From assembly GCA_030152585.1 (NCBI GenBank), contig JASLJC010000004.1:1-45870 (forward strand): DNA of 45,870 nucleotides. The letters run 5' to 3'. The number at the start of each line of letters is the position of its first letter. Position 1 is the first letter of the stretch. The translations under genes were made by a program, and so were the position numbers. The notes beneath the pieces are model-generated. The model was given only the letters and a program-made list of their open reading frames with translations, was not told the DNA's origin and searched no databases. This stretch comes from Savagea sp. Its GTDB lineage: Bacteria > Bacillota > Bacilli > Bacillales_A > Planococcaceae. Shown piece after piece: positions 41,905 to 45,870 of this stretch.

Positions 41905-41956
41905 AAACGAGTAGGTCGAGCCGATATAGATTCGGTTCGGCACACTCGTTTTTTTG
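41905..41956 (+). terminator. Terminator-like hairpin after the glutamate-synthase-like gene
   Basis: Outer arms AAACGAGT (41905-41912) and ACTCGTTT enclose an inner stem GAGCCGA/TCGGTTC, and a U-run follows. Confidence 0.72.
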
Positions 41957-42094
41957 TGCGAATGGATCGCAAAGTGTAAGAACAAACATTTTTACTTTTG
42001 AAACATGTCGCAACGGATGGTCGGTCTCGTCAAAGGCGGTGTGCTCTTTCTAGCGACGTATTTATGATAGAATGGAGAAAAGGGAGGCGTTACA

Positions 42095-43363
42095 ATGAAA
42101 GTGATTCAAGAACGCGCTATCGTCGTCGGTGTCCATGAAGATGGCAACGATCAATTCGCTTACGAAATGGAAGAATTACAACAACTCGCAGAAGCACTCG
42201 GTGTAGAAGTCGTCGGTGAAGTGACGCAAAATTTAAAACATATTCATCCTTCAACATACGTCGGAAAAGGAAAAATGGAAGAAATTCGAAATGCGTATCA
42301 ATTTTTCAACGCAAACGTCGTTATTTTAAACGATGAATTGTCACCGACCCAAATCCGAAATTTAGAAAAAGGGCTCGATTGTAAAGTCATCGACCGAACG
42401 ATGCTCATTTTAGATATTTTCGCTCGCCGTGCACGGACACATGAAGCGCGTATGCAAGTTGATTTAGCACAATTGCAATATATGTTACCGCGTCTTGTCG
42501 GCTTACGCGATTCGTTAAGCCGTCAAGGAGGCGGCACAGGAGGCGGTTTTAAAAATAAAGGGGCAGGAGAAACGAAGTTAGAGCTCGACCGTCGTCAAAT
42601 CGAAGATCAAATCGCTTCGCTAAACCGAGAGTTACGTCATGCGGAAGCACAACGAGAAACGCAGCGGAAACGTCGTGTCAAAAGCGGTTTACCGGTCGTC
42701 TCACTCGTCGGTTATACGAACGCTGGAAAATCGACCGTCATGAATACGTTACTCGAATATTTTAACGAAGAAGAAGCTAAAACAGTGTTCGAAAAAGATA
42801 TGTTATTCGCTACGCTCGATACATCAGTCCGTCGTATTGAATTAGAAGACAATAAACAGTTTATTTTAACTGATACGGTCGGTTTCGTTTCAAAATTACC
42901 GCACCATTTAGTAAAAGCATTCCGTTCAACATTAGAAGAAGCACGTCAAGCCGATTTATTGTTACACGTCGTCGATGTTTCACATCCTGAATATCTCCAT
43001 ATGATTGACGTGACAAACGAAACATTACAAGCAGTTGGCGTAGCAGACATCCCGACACTTTATATTTATAACAAAGCGGATTTAACCGATATGCCTTATC
43101 CACACGTCGAAGGAAATCGTCTCTGGATTTCAGCAAAAGAAGGACAAGGAATTCCTGCATTAATCGATCGAATGCAAGAAGAGATTTTCAAAGACTACAC
43201 AGTAGCGACTTTCCTCATTCCTTATGATGAAGGAAGTATCGTTTCAACTTTCAACGAAAAAGCGAACGTATTAGAGACGTCTTATGAAGAAGAAGGAACG
43301 AAAATGACAGTCGAATTACCGATGCACATTCGTGAAAAATATAAGCATTACGAGCAGTTATAG
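42095..43363 (+). CDS. hflX: GTPase HflX
   Basis: HflX is a ribosome-associated GTPase that splits stalled ribosomes. The 422-aa protein has the HflX N-terminal domain (STYVGKGKMEEIRNAYQF, ELSPTQIRNLEK, DRTMLILDIFARRARTHEAR), a glycine-rich linker SRQGGGTGGGFKNKGAGET, and the G domain with G1 GYTNAGKST, G2/G3 LFATLDTSVR and DTVGFV, and NKAD. AGGGAGG precedes the ATG. It is monocistronic. Confidence 0.97.
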   Translation: MKVIQERAIVVGVHEDGNDQFAYEMEELQQLAEALGVEVVGEVTQNLKHIHPSTYVGKGKMEEIRNAYQFFNANVVILNDELSPTQIRNLEKGLDCKVIDRTMLILDIFARRARTHEARMQVDLAQLQYMLPRLVGLRDSLSRQGGGTGGGFKNKGAGETKLELDRRQIEDQIASLNRELRHAEAQRETQRKRRVKSGLPVVSLVGYTNAGKSTVMNTLLEYFNEEEAKTVFEKDMLFATLDTSVRRIELEDNKQFILTDTVGFVSKLPHHLVKAFRSTLEEARQADLLLHVVDVSHPEYLHMIDVTNETLQAVGVADIPTLYIYNKADLTDMPYPHVEGNRLWISAKEGQGIPALIDRMQEEIFKDYTVATFLIPYDEGSIVSTFNEKANVLETSYEEEGTKMTVELPMHIREKYKHYEQL

Positions 43364-43386
43364 TCGATGATGCGAGAATAAAGAAA

Positions 43387-43417
43387 AGTCGTACGTTTTG
43401 AGTACGGCTCTTTTTTG
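43387..43417 (+). terminator. Intrinsic terminator after hflX
   Basis: An 8-bp stem AGTCGTAC/GTACGGCT (one G-U; 43387-43394 with 43402-43409) is followed by six U. Confidence 0.78.
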
Positions 43418-43599
43418 TTTCAAAAAATAGTTTTCTTCTGAAACAAAAGTGAAAAAGTAGAATTCATCTTTCAGAAAACAATATTTTTAATAAAAATCCA
43501 ATAAAAAGCATAAATGAAGTAAAAATAAACTATTTTAGAATTATAACTTTATACTCATGAACTGTGACTTTCGTATTGAAAAGGGGGAGGAACTCATCT

Positions 43600-43632
43600 A
43601 TGATAATACATAGTAGAAAAGGTGAGGGATGA
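43600..43632 (+). CDS. Possible 10-aa leader peptide upstream of the second chemoreceptor
   Basis: ATG 43600 has a very strong Shine-Dalgarno (AAGGGGGAGGA) at 9-nt distance and encodes MIIHSRKGEG; its TGA overlaps an in-frame chemoreceptor ATG at 43629 as ATGA. The strength of the ribosome binding site and the overlap suggest translational coupling. It may regulate, or it may be a chance frame. Confidence 0.35.
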   Translation: MIIHSRKGEG

Positions 43633-45746
43633 ATCTTTTCTATTGGGATGATGTACAGAGAGAGAAGGGAGTAGGAAGTGTATTGAAAAATATAAAAATG
43701 CGTGTCAAAATAATGAGTGCCATTACATTCATGTCATTCATTATTGCAGTCGGGTTAGGATGGCTTACTGTTTCAAAAAGCGAAAACTTACTCGAAGACT
43801 ATGCGTATCGTGATGCACAACTACAAGTAGAGAACAATGCAAAAGATTTAAATACGATGATTGAAAAAATCGAGTCTTCAGTAGATGGATTAGCTGTGAC
43901 GACGTTGTCTACATTAGATGATGTCAATCGTCTACAGACCGATCCACAATATCGAAAAGATTTCCAAGAAAAGATTCGCCCAATCGCAGAGCAATTCGCT
44001 GCTCAAACAGAAGGAGCGATGGGTTTTTATTTACGTTACAATCCGACGTTTTCTGAACCGACATCGGGTCTTTTTTATGCCGATACAGAAAATGACGGCA
44101 ATATCCGTTCGCTTACACCGACAGATTTTAGTCAGTTTGACAAAGATGACGCAGCGAATGTCGGTTGGTATTACATACCGATGAATGAAGGAAAGCCGAC
44201 GTGGATGGATCCTTATGTGAACGACAATATTGGGGTAGAGATGATCAGCTACGTCATCCCGTTAATGAAAGACGGTGTCGAAGTAGGTGTCGTCGGGATG
44301 GATATTCGTTTTGACATTTTTAGTGAAGCAGTAGCGGAGATGAAACCACACGATAGTAGTTACGGTATGTTATTAAACCGAAACAAACAATTTTTAATTC
44401 ATCCATCCGTTGATCAATTGACTGATATATCAGAACGTGACAAAACGATTGCACAAAAAATGGATGAAACACCTTCTGACGTTTTATCTTTAAAAGTAGA
44501 TAAAGAACCAATGATCGTGTCGTACAGTAAGTTAGCGAATGATCAATACTTAGTTCTTGCTTCGTCGAAAAAAGAAGTATATGCCAGTATTACCGAGATG
44601 AAACAGATCGTCTTGTTTGTTGTACTCGGTGCGATTGTTGTCAGCGTGATCGTCGCATGGTTATTAAGTAAACAATTGACGAACCCTATCCAACGTTTAG
44701 TCGACGATATGAAAAAAGTCCAAAACGGTGATTTGACGGTTCAAACGGAAATTGTAAACAATGATGAAGTAGGCGAAATTGCGTCCAACTTTAATCAAAT
44801 GACGACACAATTACGCGATATGGCACGTCAAATTGATACGACAGCTGAACAAGTTCAAAGTGCATCAAGAGATTTAAGCCATACAGCTGAAGAAACAGCC
44901 GCTTCATCAAGCGAAGTGACGAAGTCGATGGAAGATATTGCAGACGGCAGTACAGAATTAGCACACTTCGTCCAAAATGGTGCGAGCATTACACGTCAAT
45001 TATCGGATGAATTCGATGTCGTCTCTCATTCGATTGAAGATATTCGCGCGACGATGGAACAAATGACAAATCAACAAAACGACAGTACGTCTGTCTTAGA
45101 GCATCTCGTCGCAACGACGAATGAAAATGAAGAAGCGACAGCACATATTAACGAAGTAATTGCGCGATTAAATGGACGTATGGAAACGATCGTTTCTGTA
45201 ATCGGTACGATTCAGGCGATTGCGGAACAGACGAATTTACTCGCATTAAACGCTGCGATTGAATCAGCACGCGCTGGAGAAGTCGGACAAGGATTTGCGG
45301 TCGTTGCAAACGAAATTCGTACGTTAGCAGACCAGTCACGTGAATCAACAGAAGACATTCGTCAAATTATCGAAAACATTTACGCGGATACGTCATTGAC
45401 GGTCGATGCGATGAGTGAAGTAACGACGAAGACGACAGAACAGACGAAAGCTGTAGATACAGTTCGTGCGTCGATGTTGTCATTGAACGAATCGACATCT
45501 GCGGTGACGACACTCGTGAATACGAGCATAGCGTCTATTCAGCAATTAAATGAAGAAGCGGGCACGTTAGCAAATGAAATTGAAAGCATGTCTGCGATTT
45601 CAGAAGAACAAGCTGCAACGTCAACACAAGCGACGTCGATTATGCAATCTCAACGAGAAGAAATTGCAAAAGTAAACGAAGCGACACAACGTTTACACGA
45701 TTTAGTGAATGAATTACAACAGATGGTCCAGACATTCAAATTGTAA
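43629..45746 (+). CDS. Methyl-accepting chemotaxis protein with dCache_1-type sensor
   Basis: A 705-aa chemoreceptor: N-terminal helix (MSAITFMSFIIAVGLGWLTV), an outer double-Cache sensor of about 230 residues (MGFYLRYNPTFSEPTSGLFY, GWYYIPMNEGKPTWMDPYV and VGMDIRFDIFSEAV are typical of amino-acid-type dCache sensors), a second helix (IVLFVVLGAIVVSVIVAWLL), HAMP (NPIQRLVDDMKKVQNGDL) and a signalling domain with QAIAEQTNLLALNAAIESAR at the tip. The start is uncertain: ATG 43629 overlaps the leader peptide, while TTG 43683 gives MKNIKMRVKIMSA, which looks more like family N-termini. The terminator is at 45786. Confidence 0.92.
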   Translation: MNLFYWDDVQREKGVGSVLKNIKMRVKIMSAITFMSFIIAVGLGWLTVSKSENLLEDYAYRDAQLQVENNAKDLNTMIEKIESSVDGLAVTTLSTLDDVNRLQTDPQYRKDFQEKIRPIAEQFAAQTEGAMGFYLRYNPTFSEPTSGLFYADTENDGNIRSLTPTDFSQFDKDDAANVGWYYIPMNEGKPTWMDPYVNDNIGVEMISYVIPLMKDGVEVGVVGMDIRFDIFSEAVAEMKPHDSSYGMLLNRNKQFLIHPSVDQLTDISERDKTIAQKMDETPSDVLSLKVDKEPMIVSYSKLANDQYLVLASSKKEVYASITEMKQIVLFVVLGAIVVSVIVAWLLSKQLTNPIQRLVDDMKKVQNGDLTVQTEIVNNDEVGEIASNFNQMTTQLRDMARQIDTTAEQVQSASRDLSHTAEETAASSSEVTKSMEDIADGSTELAHFVQNGASITRQLSDEFDVVSHSIEDIRATMEQMTNQQNDSTSVLEHLVATTNENEEATAHINEVIARLNGRMETIVSVIGTIQAIAEQTNLLALNAAIESARAGEVGQGFAVVANEIRTLADQSRESTEDIRQIIENIYADTSLTVDAMSEVTTKTTEQTKAVDTVRASMLSLNESTSAVTTLVNTSIASIQQLNEEAGTLANEIESMSAISEEQAATSTQATSIMQSQREEIAKVNEATQRLHDLVNELQQMVQTFKL

Positions 45747-45785
45747 GAAGATAACGTCTATGTTGATAATCATTCCGTAAAAGAA

Positions 45786-45830
45786 AAGCCTAGTCCTCCT
45801 CACGTTATGTAAGGAGACTAGGTTTTTTTA
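45786..45830 (+). terminator. Intrinsic terminator after the second chemoreceptor gene
   Basis: Arms CCTAGTC-CTCC and GGAGACTAGG (45789-45799 with 45813-45822, one bulge) are followed by seven U. Confidence 0.78.
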
Positions 45831-45870
45831 GCGCTTATAGACGAACTGATGAAACGAAGGAAAACGAGAG

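Overview
The window looks like a chromosomal segment of a low-to-moderate GC Gram-positive of the order Bacillales (Bacillota). The basis is the typical Shine-Dalgarno sequences (AAAGGAGG), U-rich intrinsic terminators after most genes, a TPP riboswitch on a tenI-thiS-thiG-thiF operon, PhoP-, Fur-, PerR- and CcpA-type sites of Bacillus style, and a SigV/RsiV pair. I cannot fix the genus from the sequence alone. No rRNA, tRNA, CRISPR array, transposase or prophage was seen, so this is mostly core genome with small accessory pieces.

Layout. 1-366 carries a 138-bp palindromic repeat-like element and no convincing gene. 0.4-4.3 kb is a high-affinity phosphate ABC locus (minus strand) split in two: pstB alone with its own Pho box and terminator, then pstS-pstC-pstA behind a second Pho box. 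4.4-6.8 kb: a methyltransferase, ywbE and a CcpA-controlled CstA-type transporter. 6.8-10.3 kb: YbjQ, a Fur-controlled orphan transcript (small RNA and/or micropeptide), a membrane-anchored proline dehydrogenase relative, a PH-like membrane protein, an unknown protein and a Fur-controlled 62-aa membrane protein. 10.3-13.2 kb: the thiazole operon with its riboswitch. 13.3-18.7 kb: a DUF2207 protein, a divergent PurC, a CAP-domain protein, a 33-aa membrane micropeptide, an unknown protein and a YdcF-family protein. 18.8-23 kb: cold shock protein, low-affinity phosphate permease with its PhoU-like partner, and a chemoreceptor.

23.2-31.5 kb: an ABC exporter pair, catalase and peroxiredoxin diverging from a shared PerR-box region, a Fur-box-bearing MFS exporter, fumarase and a Bax-inhibitor-1-like protein. 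31.5-37 kb (minus strand): RsiV/SigV with an autoregulatory-type promoter, a PLD-nuclease/helicase fusion overlapping a MazG-like pyrophosphohydrolase, and a methyltransferase. 37-46 kb: a P1 peptidase, YvlD, a poorly coding stretch with small ORFs and hairpins, a nitroreductase, a glutamate-synthase-like Fe-S flavoprotein, HflX and a second chemoreceptor with a tiny overlapping upstream ORF.

How it works together. Two phosphate systems (Pst, Pit) lie in the window and two Pho boxes sit on Pst. Iron and peroxide control recur: paired Fur boxes of the same design precede two otherwise unexplained small transcripts, a Fur box precedes an exporter, and PerR-like boxes precede katA and the peroxiredoxin. 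A C-rich stretch in the first Fur transcript could pair with the ribosome binding site of the Fe-S glutamate-synthase-like gene in this same window, much as FsrA acts in Bacillus subtilis; this is an inference. The best candidate for a little-described multi-gene system is the MazG-like + PLD-helicase cassette at 33.0-35.8 kb.
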